A DNA stretch of 64,000 nucleotides from JABDGM01 sp963738665 (lineage in GTDB: Bacteria; Planctomycetota; Planctomycetia; Pirellulales; Lacipirellulaceae). A program made the position numbers and the translations under genes. Under the pieces are notes generated by a model, which had not been told where the DNA came from, ran no database searches, and worked only from the letters and a program-made list of their open reading frames with translations. Numbering within the stretch: position 1 is the stretch's first letter; each line of letters begins with the position of its first letter. Below, piece after piece: positions 1-9,174 of this stretch. Location of the stretch: NCBI GenBank assembly GCA_963738665.1, contig CAVTXL010000010.1, forward strand, positions 124,001 to 188,000, read 5' to 3'.

Positions 1-1130
1 TCGGTCCGTTCCCAGGTGAACTCGGGTTCGCTGCGGCCGAAGTGGCCGCCGGCGGCCGTTTTGCGGTAGATCGGCCGGCGAAGGTCGAGGTGCTTGATGA
101 TGCCGGCGGGCGAAAGCGGGAATACTTCGCGGACGATTTCGCACAGCCGCGCGTCTTCGATCTTGCCGGTGCCTTCGGTATCGACACAGACGCTCACCGG
201 CTCAGAGACGCCGATCGCGTAGGCGAACTGCACCTCGCAACGATCGGCGAGGCCGGCCGCGACAATGTTCTTGGCCACGTAGCGGGCCATGTAGGCCGCG
301 CTGCGGTCGACCTTGGTCGGGTCCTTGCCGCTGAAAGCGCCGCCGCCGTGGCGACCCCAGCCGCCGTAGGTGTCGACGATGATCTTGCGGCCGGTCAGGC
401 CGCAATCGCCATGCGGGCCACCAACGACGAAGCGGCCGGTCGGGTTGATGTGGTACTTGATGTCGTCGCTGAACCACTCGCCGAGCGACGGCTTGATCAC
501 TTTCTGAATGATGAACTTTTCGATGTCGGTGTTCGACACGTCCGCCGCGTGCTGCGTGGAGACGACGACCGTATCGACGCGGAGCGGCGTGTTGCCGTCG
601 TATTCGACCGTGATTTGGCTCTTCGAATCCGGCCGCAGCCACTTGGCCTCGCCCTTTTTACGGGCCTCGGTCAGGCGGTTGAGAATGCGGTGGGCAAGGG
701 CGATCGGCAGCGGCATCAATTCATCAGTGTCATTGCAGGCGTAGCCGAACATCAGGCCCTGGTCGCCGGCGCCGACGTCTTTGCCGGCGGCGGCGTTGTC
801 GTTGACGCCTTGGGCGATGTCGGGCGACTGTTCGTGCAAAGCGACGAGCACGGCGCAGTGATCGGCGCTGATGCCCATGTCGGCCTCGGTGTAGCCGACG
901 TCGCGGACGACGTCGCGGACGACTTGCTGCAGGTCGACGGTAGCCTTGGTGGTGACTTCGCCGGCGATCACGCACAGGCCGGTGGTGACGAGCGTTTCGC
1001 AGGCCACGCGGCTCATCGGGTCCTGGGAGAGCATGGCGTCCAGCACGCCGTCGGAGATTTGGTCGGCCAGCTTATCGGGATGGCCCATGCTGACAGATTC
1101 GCTGGTAAACAGGTATCGGCCGTTTGTCAC
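1..1130 (-). CDS. metK: S-adenosylmethionine synthetase (C-terminus cut by window start)
   Basis: Makes S-adenosylmethionine from methionine and ATP in the cytoplasm. The minus-strand translation begins VTNGRYLFTSESVSMGHPDK, the family's N-terminal substrate-binding stretch, and later has GAGDQGLMFGYA and GGGAFSGKDPTKVDRSAAY, the two classic MetK signatures. The start is a GTG at 1130 with GAGGAG eight bases upstream; no ATG lies near the conserved N-terminus. The reading frame is open to base 1, so about 376 residues are visible and only the last residues are missing. No frameshift is seen. A long open frame on the opposite strand (42-1319) is a GC-bias shadow. Confidence 0.97.
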   Translation of the reverse strand, partial: MTNGRYLFTSESVSMGHPDKLADQISDGVLDAMLSQDPMSRVACETLVTTGLCVIAGEVTTKATVDLQQVVRDVVRDVGYTEADMGISADHCAVLVALHEQSPDIAQGVNDNAAAGKDVGAGDQGLMFGYACNDTDELMPLPIALAHRILNRLTEARKKGEAKWLRPDSKSQITVEYDGNTPLRVDTVVVSTQHAADVSNTDIEKFIIQKVIKPSLGEWFSDDIKYHINPTGRFVVGGPHGDCGLTGRKIIVDTYGGWGRHGGGAFSGKDPTKVDRSAAYMARYVAKNIVAAGLADRCEVQFAYAIGVSEPVSVCVDTEGTGKIEDARLCEIVREVFPLSPAGIIKHLDLRRPIYRKTAAGGHFGRSEPEFTWERT

Positions 1131-1214
1131 GGAGATGCTCCTCGAAGCTCGGTTGAAATGGATCTGCGAACTATGGGCCGCGAGCGGAACCGCAGGCGGG
1201 CGAGACAAACTGTC

Positions 1215-1244
1215 ATTATAAGTAGAGAGTTGTGGGGGCGGCAA
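1215..1244 (-). promoter_or_regulatory. Candidate sigma-70-type promoter of metK
   Basis: On the minus strand, 85 bases upstream of the metK GTG, there is an exact TATAAT (1220-1215) with a four-of-six -35 match TTGCCG (1244-1239) and an 18-base spacer. I looked for SAM riboswitch structure in the leader and found none. Planctomycete promoters are poorly defined, so this is a motif call only. Confidence 0.4.
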
Positions 1245-1436
1245 CTAGGACGTGGGTCAGACATTCTTGCCCTGCCCGTGCAGAGTCGATTGTGGCTCGA
1301 CCTAGGGGCGCAAACCTGACTGCCGGGGCGCCTGGGCTTCGGGGAAGATTTGGCGACGATGGTGCGGCGGGCCAGCAGGATACCGGGCCGCCAGACGCCA
1401 GGGACTTCTGCGGTGGCTGTGTCGCAGTAGAGCGGC

Positions 1437-1457
1437 GGACGGACAGAAGGTCCGTCC
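1437..1457. repeat. Short palindromic intergenic repeat, GGACGGAC type
   Basis: A perfect inverted repeat, GGACGGAC - AGAAG - GTCCGTCC. Related hairpins with the same core lie at 36430-36487 and 51430-51487, and a shorter relative (CAGACA-GGAA-TGTCTG) at 11440-11455. All are intergenic. The rest of 1245-1793 holds no supportable gene. Confidence 0.65.
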
Positions 1458-1492
1458 TGCGATCGGGCGGCCTTTTTTTGCGGGGCTGTTAC

Positions 1493-1509
1493 GGCACACG
1501 GAGTGTGCC
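1493..1509. repeat. Short palindromic repeat, GGCACAC-GGA-GTGTGCC
   Basis: A perfect 7-base inverted repeat with a 3-base loop, followed by TACTAC. A diverged copy with the same GGA loop and a CTGCTAC tail lies at 14295-14318. Likely another dispersed intergenic palindrome family of this genome. Confidence 0.6.
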
Positions 1510-1793
1510 TACTACAATGCGGGCATGGCACGTTGGCCGCGACATGTGTGGACCTCGATCTTTACGTACGCGGCGGTGTTTATTTTGTTTCCCCTCTTGT
1601 GCCTGCTCGCGTACGCATGGGTGCGGGGGTGGATTTTTTGAGCGGGGTGGCACGGTCGGGCGACCCGGCCACAACGGCACGGTCGGCAGACCGGGCACCA
1701 TTGGTGACCACAGCCGGGGCAGAGAGCGGGGGAGCGGCGAGCGCGGCTTCCGCTTACGCAGGACACGTACGGTCTTCATGGGTATTGTCGGCG

Positions 1794-3209
1794 ATGGGGA
1801 CGCAGTCGAACAAGTTGACGGTGGATCGAGCGGAGCTTGCCGAGCGGCTGGCGCGGTATGGCCAGGCACATGTGCTGGCGTTTTGGGATGAGCTGGACGA
1901 GGCGGGGCGGCGGCGACTGGGCGAGCAATTGGCCGCGATCGATTTTGAGCAGTTGGCCGCGCTGTATCGACACGCTGGGGAGTCGCAGGACTGGGCGGCG
2001 CTGTCGCGGCGCGCCGGACCAGCGGCCGCCGCGCGCACTGCTGAACGACAGATTACGGCGGTCGAGGTAAAAGGCCGCGGGACGGCGGCGCTGGCCGGCG
2101 GCAAGATTGGCGTGCTCCTCGTGTCGGGCGGGCAGGGGAGCCGGCTGGGCTTTGAGCATCCCAAGGGGATGTACCCGATCGGGCCAGTGTCGGGCGCGAC
2201 GCTGCTCGAGATTCATTTGCAGAAGGCGCTGGCGGCGGCGCGGCGATTTGGGGCGGAAGTGCCAGTGTACATCATGACCAGCCCGGCGACAAATGACGAG
2301 CAAGTCGCGTTTTTGCGCGATCACGAATACTTCGGCTTGCCGCGGGACGACGTGTACTTGTTCTGTCAGGGGACGATGCCGGCAGTCGACGCGGCGACAG
2401 GCAGGTTGCTTTTGGCGGCGAAGGACAGCTTGTTTCTTAGCCCGGATGGGCACGGCGGAACCGTTGCGGCGCTGGCGGCGAGCGGGGCGCTGGCTGATAT
2501 GCGGCGGCGCGGCATCGAGCACGTGTTCTATTTGCAGGTCGATAACCCGCTGGCGCCGATCTGCGAGGCGGAACTAATTGGGTATCACCTGCTGGCGAAG
2601 TCGGAGCTGACGTCGATCGCCGTGGCCAAGCAGACGCCGCAGGACAAGCTCGGCAACTTCGCCACGATCGACGGCCGGATGCAGGTGATCGAATACAGCG
2701 ATTTTCCGGACGACGTGGCCGAGCGGCGCGACGCGGCCGGCGGGCTGGTGTTCTGGGCCGGCAGCATCGCCGTGCACGTGTTTGCCGTGGAATTGTTCGA
2801 GCGGGCGCTGGCGACGGCGGGCGGGCTGCCATTTCACGTGGCGCGGAAGAAGGTGCCCTTTGTCGACGCAGCGGGCAATCGCGTTGAGCCGCCGCAGCCG
2901 AACGCGCTGAAGTTCGAGCGGTTCATTTTTGATCTGCTGCCCATGGCCGAAAATGCGCTGATTGTGGAGTATCCGGAGGAGGAGGTATTTGCGCCGCTGA
3001 AGAACGCGCCGGGGGCGGAGCGGGACACGGCGGAGTATGTGCAGCGATTGATGATCGCCGAGCACACGAAATGGCTGCTGGCCGCCGGGACGCGCGTCAA
3101 GGAAGGCGTGGCTGTGGAAATCAGTCCGCTGTGGGCCCTCGATGCGGAGGGAGTGGCGGCGCGGCCGGATCGACCCGCTGAGATCAATCAGGCGAAATAT
3201 CTCGCCTGA
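1794..3209 (+). CDS. UDP-sugar pyrophosphorylase (UDPGP family, eukaryotic UAP1-like)
   Basis: Predicted to form UDP-GlcNAc or UDP-glucose from the sugar 1-phosphate and UTP. The protein has 471 residues. The nucleotide-binding loop near residue 105 reads SGGQGSRLGFEHPKGMYPIG, the eukaryote-type UAP/UGP signature rather than the GlmU one. Further family blocks are GHGGT near residue 220, FYLQVDNPLAPICE near 245, GNF near 285 and KFERFIFDLLP near 375. The open frame extends upstream to 1503, but similarity starts only after the ATG at 1794, so that start is chosen; no strong ribosome site is visible. Which sugar is used cannot be decided from the sequence. Confidence 0.88.
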   Translation: MGTQSNKLTVDRAELAERLARYGQAHVLAFWDELDEAGRRRLGEQLAAIDFEQLAALYRHAGESQDWAALSRRAGPAAAARTAERQITAVEVKGRGTAALAGGKIGVLLVSGGQGSRLGFEHPKGMYPIGPVSGATLLEIHLQKALAAARRFGAEVPVYIMTSPATNDEQVAFLRDHEYFGLPRDDVYLFCQGTMPAVDAATGRLLLAAKDSLFLSPDGHGGTVAALAASGALADMRRRGIEHVFYLQVDNPLAPICEAELIGYHLLAKSELTSIAVAKQTPQDKLGNFATIDGRMQVIEYSDFPDDVAERRDAAGGLVFWAGSIAVHVFAVELFERALATAGGLPFHVARKKVPFVDAAGNRVEPPQPNALKFERFIFDLLPMAENALIVEYPEEEVFAPLKNAPGAERDTAEYVQRLMIAEHTKWLLAAGTRVKEGVAVEISPLWALDAEGVAARPDRPAEINQAKYLA

Positions 3210-3278
3210 TGATGCGTTCTTTTGTCGATTGTAAAATGCAAATTGCAAATTGCAGATTTGGGAATTGAAGAGCGGGCG

Positions 3279-3827
3279 ATGCGATTTGAAGTTGAGCAGA
3301 AGCACCGGTTAAACGACGTGGCGGCGTTTGTCGTGCGATTGGCCGAGCAAGGTGTGCGGCCGGAGCCGCCCGTTGTGCAGAGTGATCTGTACTATGCGCA
3401 TCCGGCGCGGGATTTCGCCGCAACCGATGAAGCGCTGCGAATTCGCAGCGTCGCTGGCGCGAGCTTCGTGACATACAAAGGGCCGAAGCTGGACGCGGCG
3501 ACCAAGACGCGACGCGAGATCGAGTTGCCGCTGGATTCGCAGGACGCGGACGGCGCGCGGTTTGGTGCATTGCTCGAGGCGCTCGGCTTCATGCCGGTGG
3601 CCACGGTGCGCAAAGAGCGGCGGAAGTTTGCGATACGGCGGCAGGGATACGACGTGGAAGGGGCGATCGATTGTGTGGAGGGTGTCGGCGATTACGTGGA
3701 GCTGGAGCTGATGGCCGACGAGCATGAGCTCGAGTCGGCGAAGCGCGCGATTCGACAATTGGCGATTGAGCTGGAACTGGGGCCGTCGGAGCGGCGGAGT
3801 TACTTGGAGATGTTGTTGGGGCGGTGA
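3279..3827 (+). CDS. CYTH-domain protein (class IV adenylate cyclase / triphosphate tunnel enzyme)
   Basis: A 182-residue single-domain protein. It starts MRFEVEQKHRL, giving the ExExK-type motif at the N-terminus that binds metal and triphosphate in CYTH enzymes. The later LRIRSV, TYKGPK and EIELPL strands and the acidic ELELMAD stretch also fit the family. The ATG at 3279 is preceded by GAAGAG. Members include CyaB-type adenylate cyclases and inorganic triphosphatases, so the substrate is uncertain. The gene follows the pyrophosphorylase by 70 bases, in which a CAAATTG heptamer is repeated. Confidence 0.82.
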   Translation: MRFEVEQKHRLNDVAAFVVRLAEQGVRPEPPVVQSDLYYAHPARDFAATDEALRIRSVAGASFVTYKGPKLDAATKTRREIELPLDSQDADGARFGALLEALGFMPVATVRKERRKFAIRRQGYDVEGAIDCVEGVGDYVELELMADEHELESAKRAIRQLAIELELGPSERRSYLEMLLGR

Positions 3828-3999
3828 GGATGGTTTGAATTCGCTTGGGCGTGCCCTTGCTTGCGCCGCGGGCTCCGATCCGTGACCATGTACAAAGACC
3901 GTAAAGCGGGAACTGAGCTTTTCCAATCTTGCGCATTTTGACATACTTCGCACGCGAAAACGGGCGGGTAGCTTTCTAGAATGTGCGGATCGGACATCG

Positions 4000-5296
4000 A
4001 TGAAGATATTCTTTTCAGTCGGCGAACCAAGCGGCGACTTGCATGGTGCGAATTTGATTCGCGAGTTGCGGGCCCTGCGGCCGGATTGCCAGTTTGTCGG
4101 GTATGGCGGGCCGCGAATGGCCGCGGCTGGGTGCGCCCTGCATGAGGATCTCACGAAGCTGGCCGTAATGTGGTTTGCGCGGGTGATCGCGAACCTGCAT
4201 CGATTTTGGGAGCTGGCGAGCCGGGCCGATCGATATTTTCGACATCAGCGGCCGGATGCGGTCGTATTGATTGATTATCCGGGCTTCAATTGGTGGATCG
4301 CGAGGCGGGCCAAGGCGCATGGCATTCCCGTGTTTTATTACGGCACGCCGCAGTTGTGGGCCTGGGCCGGTTGGCGTGTGAAGAAAATGCGGCGGTTTGT
4401 CGACCACGTGCTTTGCAAGCTGCCGTTCGAAGAGGCCTGGTATCGCCAGCGCGGCTGTCATGCCACGTACGTCGGGCATCCGTACTTTGATCAACTGCGG
4501 GCGGAGCAATTGGATGAGGCTTTCATGCGGCGGCGCAAGGCGGGCGGCGGGCCGCTGGTGACGATCTTGCCCGGCTCGCGGACGCAGGAAGTGCGGGGCA
4601 ACTTCGCGTCGTTTTTAAAGGCGGCGAAACTCGTGCACCAGCGCCTGCCCGGCGTGCGGTTTGCCGTGGCCGCGTTTAAGCCGGCGCATGCCGAGTGGCT
4701 GCGGGGCGAGGTGGCCCGGCGGGGTTGCCGATTGAGGTGTACGTCGGCAAGACGGCCGAGTTAATCCATGCGGCCGACTGCGCGATGGCCGTTTCGGGCA
4801 GCGTCTCGCTCGAGTTGTTGTTTCACACAACGCCGGCCGTGATCTTATACCAAATCTCGCGCCCGGCGTTTTTCGTGCAGCGATTCTTTCGCAAGGTGCG
4901 TACATCACGCTCGTGAATCTGCTGACTGCGGAGGATTTGTTTCCGCAGAAAGTGGCGACGTACGACCCGGCCGACCCGGCCGACGCGCGGGTGTTGATGC
5001 CCGAGTACCTGAGCTGCGAAGATAGGTCAGGCCAAGTGGCCGCGCACGTCGTAGAATGGTTGACGCAGCCTGCTCAGCGGGAGCGGCTGGTGGCCGAGAT
5101 GGCGGTGCTCAAGGAGCGCGTGGGGCACGGTGGCGCGTCGCGGCGAGCGGCGGAGTATGTGCTCGCGGAGCTGGCGAAGGTGCGGCCGCCGGCGCTCGCC
5201 GCGCATTGTGACTTTGGCAAGCGGCGCGGGCGCAAGTTCGCGATGCTGCGTGACGTGGGAGCCAAACGGCAAGCGATAGGCCGCGTCGATCGATGA
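4000..5296 (+). CDS. lpxB: Lipid-A-disaccharide synthase, with two frameshifts
   Basis: Joins UDP-2,3-diacylglucosamine and lipid X into the lipid A disaccharide at the inner membrane; implies a lipopolysaccharide outer membrane. The N-terminal FFSVGEPSGDLHGANLI, then FVGYGGPRMAAAG, IDYPGFNWW and YVGHPYFD, are diagnostic. The reading frame breaks twice. Near 4727 a G4 run needs one more G to continue as LPIEVYVGKTAEL. Near 4898 one more base restores YITLVNLLTAEDLFP. With both repaired the protein is 432 residues, full length for LpxB. No other inactivating change is seen, so sequence error is more likely than decay. Confidence 0.9.
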
Positions 5297-5314
5297 TGAG
5301 CAGCGGTTGGTGAC

Positions 5315-6100
5315 ATGATCATTGGCGAACCCGCACCTTCTGCCGGCGACCTGCACTTTCGCCTGTTTGGGTTTCCTGTGCGGGTGCACCCGTTCTTTTG
5401 GGTGGTGGCCCTGCTGTTGGGCTTAGGGGGCGGCCCGGTGGAACCTGTGGGCGTACTGGTGTGGGTCGCCGTGGTGTTTGTTTCGATCCTCGTGCACGAG
5501 CTGGGGCACGCCTTTCTGCAACGATATTTCGGCGGCCGGCCATGGATTACGCTACACAGCTTTGGCGGACTGGCATCGTGCAATGATTGCGATCGCTCGC
5601 CGCGGAGTCAGATTTTGATTTGTTTGGCGGGGCCTGCGGCTGGCTTTTTGTTTGCCGCGCTGGTGATCGTCGGCGTGTTGCTGGCCGGTCACTGGATCGT
5701 CGTGGTGTTACTTGGCGCCCAGTTCGCGGCCGCGCCAGGCCAAGGATTCGAGGTGAGCGCATATCCGCGCTTCGTCGTATTTGGCGCCGATTTTGAGCCC
5801 TTTGCATCGCCACTGGCGAACGATGTCTTTTTCGACCTGCTGTGGGTCAACATTTTGTGGGGCCTCGTCAACCTGCTGCCGATCTATCCGCTCGACGGCG
5901 GCCAAGTTACTCGGGAGGTGTTGACGCTGCGCAATCCGCGGCAAGGAATCGTTTTTTCGCTGTGGGTATCCGTCGTGGCCGCGGCGATCGTGGCAATCTA
6001 TGCCCTGAGCCAAAAGGCGACTTTCACGTGCATCATGTTCGGATTGTTGGCCTACGGCAGCTATCAGGCGCTGCGTTCGTATCAGAATTACTGGCGATGA
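5315..6100 (+). CDS. Site-2-protease-type M50 membrane metalloprotease
   Basis: A 261-residue integral membrane protein. The zinc motif HELGH lies at about residues 62-66 in a hydrophobic segment, and the second M50 motif, NLLPIYPLDGGQV, near residue 188 supplies the third metal ligand. Hydrophobic helices at about 25-60, 100-130, 215-240 and 240-255 fit the small multipass family without PDZ domains. Substrates cannot be predicted. It starts 18 bases after the lpxB stop on the same strand and may be co-transcribed with it. Confidence 0.88.
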   Translation: MIIGEPAPSAGDLHFRLFGFPVRVHPFFWVVALLLGLGGGPVEPVGVLVWVAVVFVSILVHELGHAFLQRYFGGRPWITLHSFGGLASCNDCDRSPRSQILICLAGPAAGFLFAALVIVGVLLAGHWIVVVLLGAQFAAAPGQGFEVSAYPRFVVFGADFEPFASPLANDVFFDLLWVNILWGLVNLLPIYPLDGGQVTREVLTLRNPRQGIVFSLWVSVVAAAIVAIYALSQKATFTCIMFGLLAYGSYQALRSYQNYWR

Positions 6101-6241
6101 GTGGGTGCCGCGGCGGCGGATTGCAACCGGCCGTGCGAAATGCAATATATTGATTGCGCTCAGCGATTCGCCGCGCAAAAATCTACCAATTGTGGTTGGG
6201 CGCGGATTCAACTGCGGTAATTCGTCGCGCCGATCAATTTC

Positions 6242-7018
6242 ATGGCTACACCATCTCGGCGCATCGTGTTGTTGGGCGCAAGCAACGTCGTGATGTCGTT
6301 TGCGACGATCGTACAGACGGTGCGCCGCACGTGGGATGCGCCAGTCGAAATCATGGCGGCGATGGGTCATGGAAGGTCATATGGGCAAGATTCTGTCGTA
6401 TTGGGGAGAAAAATTTCCGGAATTTTTCCCTGCGCGCTTTGGCAAGATTTACAAACTCGCCCGCCGCTGCCGACGAGCGCGCTAGTGACCGACGTGGGGA
6501 ACGATTTGTTGTACGGCGTGGCGCCGGAAAAGTTGCTGACGTGGGTGGAGCAGTGCCTGGATCGGTTGTTGATGGCGGGCGCGGAGACGCTGATTACCGA
6601 ACTGCCGCTGGCCAGTTTGGCGACGCTCGGCGAGGCGCGGTTTCGGTTCTTTCGACGGCTGCTGTTTCCGCGCAGCGGGCTAACGCTGGCTGCGGCGCGA
6701 AAACGCGTGGCGGAGGTGAATGAGGGACTGTTGAAACTGGCCGCCTCGCGAAAACTGCCGGTAATTCCAGCCTCTTCCGCCTGGTATGGGTTCGATCCGA
6801 TCCACATCCGGCGTCAAGCTCGGCACCACGCGTGGCCAGAGATTTTGGCGGGCTGGCGGGGCGAAGATGCGCTGCCGCCGATGCGCGCGCCCCGTTTGTG
6901 GGAGCGCCTTTACCTCGCGCGCTTGGCGCCCTACGAGCGGTATGTTTTTGGTGCCCGGCAGCGCGCGTCGCAACCAAGCGGTCGGTTAGCGGACGGAACG
7001 ACGATCTCTCTGTATTGA
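6242..7018 (+). CDS. SGNH/GDSL-like hydrolase
   Basis: 258 residues. Block I is LLGASNVVMS, with serine in the nucleophile position although the usual GDS is GAS. Block III is DVGNDLLYG with the oxyanion Asn. Block V is FDPIHI, with Asp and His of the catalytic pair. There is no signal peptide, so a cytosolic esterase or acyl-hydrolase is likely. Substrate unknown. The ATG at 6242 has no clear ribosome site. Confidence 0.65.
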   Translation: MATPSRRIVLLGASNVVMSFATIVQTVRRTWDAPVEIMAAMGHGRSYGQDSVVLGRKISGIFPCALWQDLQTRPPLPTSALVTDVGNDLLYGVAPEKLLTWVEQCLDRLLMAGAETLITELPLASLATLGEARFRFFRRLLFPRSGLTLAAARKRVAEVNEGLLKLAASRKLPVIPASSAWYGFDPIHIRRQARHHAWPEILAGWRGEDALPPMRAPRLWERLYLARLAPYERYVFGARQRASQPSGRLADGTTISLY

Positions 7019-7264
7019 GTGGCGGCGCGCGGCGCGAATTTCGCTTTTGGCGCGCTTCAAGAAGAATTGCGAACGGCTGCCGAGACGTGTTAAATGCAAA
7101 AAACTTATCGTGCGCGGCAAAATTTTTGGAAAAAACATGTTGCATTAGTTCCGCAAATTTGTACAACTACCAGCAAGTGAAGCCGGTGACTGTGCAAATC
7201 GGCGAGTGACGAATCAACACCCAGTGATTAGTTCACACGCGGAAGTTGGCACAAAAGACCGGAA

Positions 7265-7285
7265 GGCTACCGCGGAATGGTAGCC
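7265..7285 (+). promoter_or_regulatory. Hairpin in the leader of the histone-like gene
   Basis: A perfect GGCTACC - GCGGAAT - GGTAGCC hairpin about 85 bases upstream of the GTG at 7370. It could act on mRNA stability or translation; no known riboswitch class is recognised. The rest of 7019-7369 has no supportable gene. Confidence 0.35.
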
Positions 7286-7369
7286 GCTGTCCAAAAGGCG
7301 GGACGCAGACTGGAAGCTGGCGTTTTATCAGTCGAAGTCTTGCCTGAACCCTTTTATGGAGGAGTGACT

Positions 7370-7516
7370 GTGGCCAAGAAGAGAAAGGCTGCCAAGAAGA
7401 AGGCAGCGAAAGGTACCAAAAAGAAGGTCCGCCGCAAGAAGAAGGCGGGTGCTGCGAAGGGTACCAAAAAGAAGGGTCGTCGCAAGAAGGCCAAACGCAA
7501 GACCAAGAAGGCCTAG
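7370..7516 (+). CDS. Lysine-rich histone H1-like small protein
   Basis: A 48-residue protein made almost entirely of Lys, Arg, Ala and Gly, arranged as AKKK/GTKKK repeats, beginning VAKKRKAAKKKAAKG. The start is the GTG at 7370, six bases after a perfect GGAGGA. This composition matches bacterial H1-like DNA-binding proteins (chlamydial Hc1/Hc2 C-termini and planctomycete homologues), so nucleoid binding is likely. It sits alone between a leader hairpin and a downstream terminator, as expected for a strongly expressed single gene. Confidence 0.75.
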   Translation: MAKKRKAAKKKAAKGTKKKVRRKKKAGAAKGTKKKGRRKKAKRKTKKA

Positions 7517-7711
7517 CGACGCACCATCGATTGACGGTCGTGCAGGCCACACGGTCGAGGGCGCCGAACGGAAGCCCGAATTCCGTGCTGGTGAGCTGTG
7601 CGACAGCAACAAGTGCGAACGGGTTTCTATCCCGTCGCGGCCGCTTCCGGCGAGGAGGTCTATCAGTGGTCTCTTTCCGCGGAAGCGTTGCCGCGGTGAA
7701 CCGACGAGAAA

Positions 7712-7753
7712 GGGCCGTCCGGCGAGTTTTGCCGGCGGCCCTAATTTGTTTAC
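7712..7753 (+). terminator. Probable rho-independent terminator
   Basis: The stem GGGCCG(T)CCGGC pairs with GCCGGCGGCCC across a GAGTTTT loop, with one bulged T, and is followed by TAATTTGTTTA. It lies 195 bases after the histone-like gene on the same strand; 7517-7711 holds no clear gene. Confidence 0.55.
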
Positions 7754-7786
7754 GTGTCGGGTGTCAGGAGAGAAGCCGCCTGCTCT

Positions 7787-7940
7787 AGCAGTCCGTTGAA
7801 AAAGTCGACGGGCTGCTTCATCGCATGGATGCGATGTCAAAACTGCGACCCAAGTCGCAGTTTTGCGAGCCGTGACGAGCTTTGCTCGGCACTTGGCGAG
7901 GTTGAAAAACGCCACGACGGGCGTATTTCAACTGGCTGCT
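7787..7940. repeat. MITE-like element with imperfect terminal inverted repeats and internal hairpins
   Basis: The left end AGCAGTCCGTTGAAA and the reverse complement of the right end, AGCAGCCAGTTGAAA, match at 13 of 15 positions and bound 154 bases. Inside are two perfect palindromes: TCGCAT-GG-ATGCGA (7821-7834) and CAAAACTGCGA-CCCAAG-TCGCAGTTTTG (7838-7865). It codes for nothing evident and lies between the histone-like gene and mrp. Confidence 0.6.
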
Positions 7941-7980
7941 GGACATGCGCGAGGTGGATAGCCGATGCCTGAAACCTTCT

Positions 7981-9055
7981 TCACAGCACGGAAAGGGTCG
8001 GCAGTGGTGGCTGCGACTCGCGGGCCGCGGCAACCTGGCGGACCAGGTTTGCACAGATTTTCCGTAGGAACGGGGCTGTATCTGCGTCGGTGAAATTGCC
8101 TGAGGTATCGCCGGCGTCGCCACGCTGCCGGATGCCCATCTGGATCGGCACCTCGCCCAGGAACGGCACGTCCAGTTCGGCCGCGCGTCGCTTTGCGCCG
8201 CCGGAGCCGAAGATCTCGTAGCGCTTGCCGCAATCGGGGCAGAGAAAGTAACTCATGTTCTCGACCATGCCCAAGAGCGGGATGTGAACTTTGCGGAACA
8301 TGGCAATGGCCTTCACGGCATCGAGCAGGGCCACGTCTTGCGGCGTGCAGACCACAACGGCGCCGGTGAGGGGCAACAGTTGAGAAAGCGTGAGAGCGAT
8401 GTCGCCCGTACCGGGCGGCATATCGATTACGAGCCAATCGAGCTCGCCCCAGGCGGTGTCGCGAAGAAACTGCGTGATCGCGCCATGCAACATCGGGCCG
8501 CGCCAGACGACGGCCTCGCCGGCCGGCACGAGGAAGCCCATGCTCATCAGTCGGAGGCCGTCTTTCTCGATCGGCTGCAGACGGTTTTCGATGAGCTGCG
8601 GGCGCTCGTTGACGCCGAGCAGGTGGGGAATGCTGGGGCCGTACACGTCGGCATCCATCAGGCCGACTTTGGCGCCGGCGTTTTTCAGGCCGTAGGCGAT
8701 ACTGGCGGCGATCGTGCTCTTGCCGACGCCGCCCTTGCCGGAGCCGACAGCGATCACACTTTTGGCCGCCAGGCCGATCTGGCCGATGCGCTCGGGCGGG
8801 CGGCGGTGCTCGACGATGCGAACGTGGACGTCGGCGTTCGGGGGCAGGCTCGCGCAGCTGCGCTACGGCGGCGGCGCGTACCTCTTCCCACAGCGGCGCG
8901 GCCCAGGTGGTGAGGCCAAGTGTGACGTCGACGCGATTGTCGCTCGTAACAACGTCATGCAGTTGTTCCAGGCGAACGACGCTGCGGGCCGTTTCGGGGT
9001 CGAGGAAGTCGGCGAGGGCGTTTTCAACGAGTTTACGTTCAATTGGAGCGGGCAT
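7981..9055 (-). CDS. mrp: Mrp/ApbC-family Fe-S cluster carrier ATPase, with one frameshift
   Basis: A P-loop carrier that delivers iron-sulfur clusters to apoproteins. The N-terminal part (about residues 1-75, from MPAPIERKLVENALADF) is a MIP18/DUF59 domain. The ATPase part begins VIAVGSGKGGVGKSTIAAS, the deviant Walker A, followed by DADVYGPSIPHLL and DMPPGTGDIALTL. CPDCGK supplies the CxxC that binds the cluster. The two parts are in different frames: near 8846 removing one base of a five-C run (minus strand) gives continuous NADVHVRIVEHRRPPERIGQ. Repaired length is 357 residues, normal for the fused family. Confidence 0.9.
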
Positions 9056-9174
9056 CGCAACGTGGCTTGTTCGGTGTTGGGTGTTATGTGTTTGGTGTCA
9101 GGTGTCAGATCAGTACCGCAGCAGGAATCGCCTGCGGAAAATTGATACCTGGCCCCCTTCTTCTGTAGCGGTTG

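Noticed and set aside
42..1319. 425-codon open frame on the plus strand opposite metK
   Set aside because: The minus strand encodes clear MetK motifs; this frame has no family pattern and is a GC-bias shadow.
1131..1500. SAM riboswitch upstream of metK
   Set aside because: No SAM-I, SAM-II or other recognisable aptamer pairing could be found by eye in the leader.
3229..3260. Repeated CAAATTG before the CYTH gene as a regulatory site
   Set aside because: Only two tandem copies in an AT-rich gap; too little to call a site.
4000..5296. lpxB as a decayed pseudogene
   Set aside because: Only two one-base losses interrupt an otherwise fully conserved protein, the same defect type as in many neighbours.
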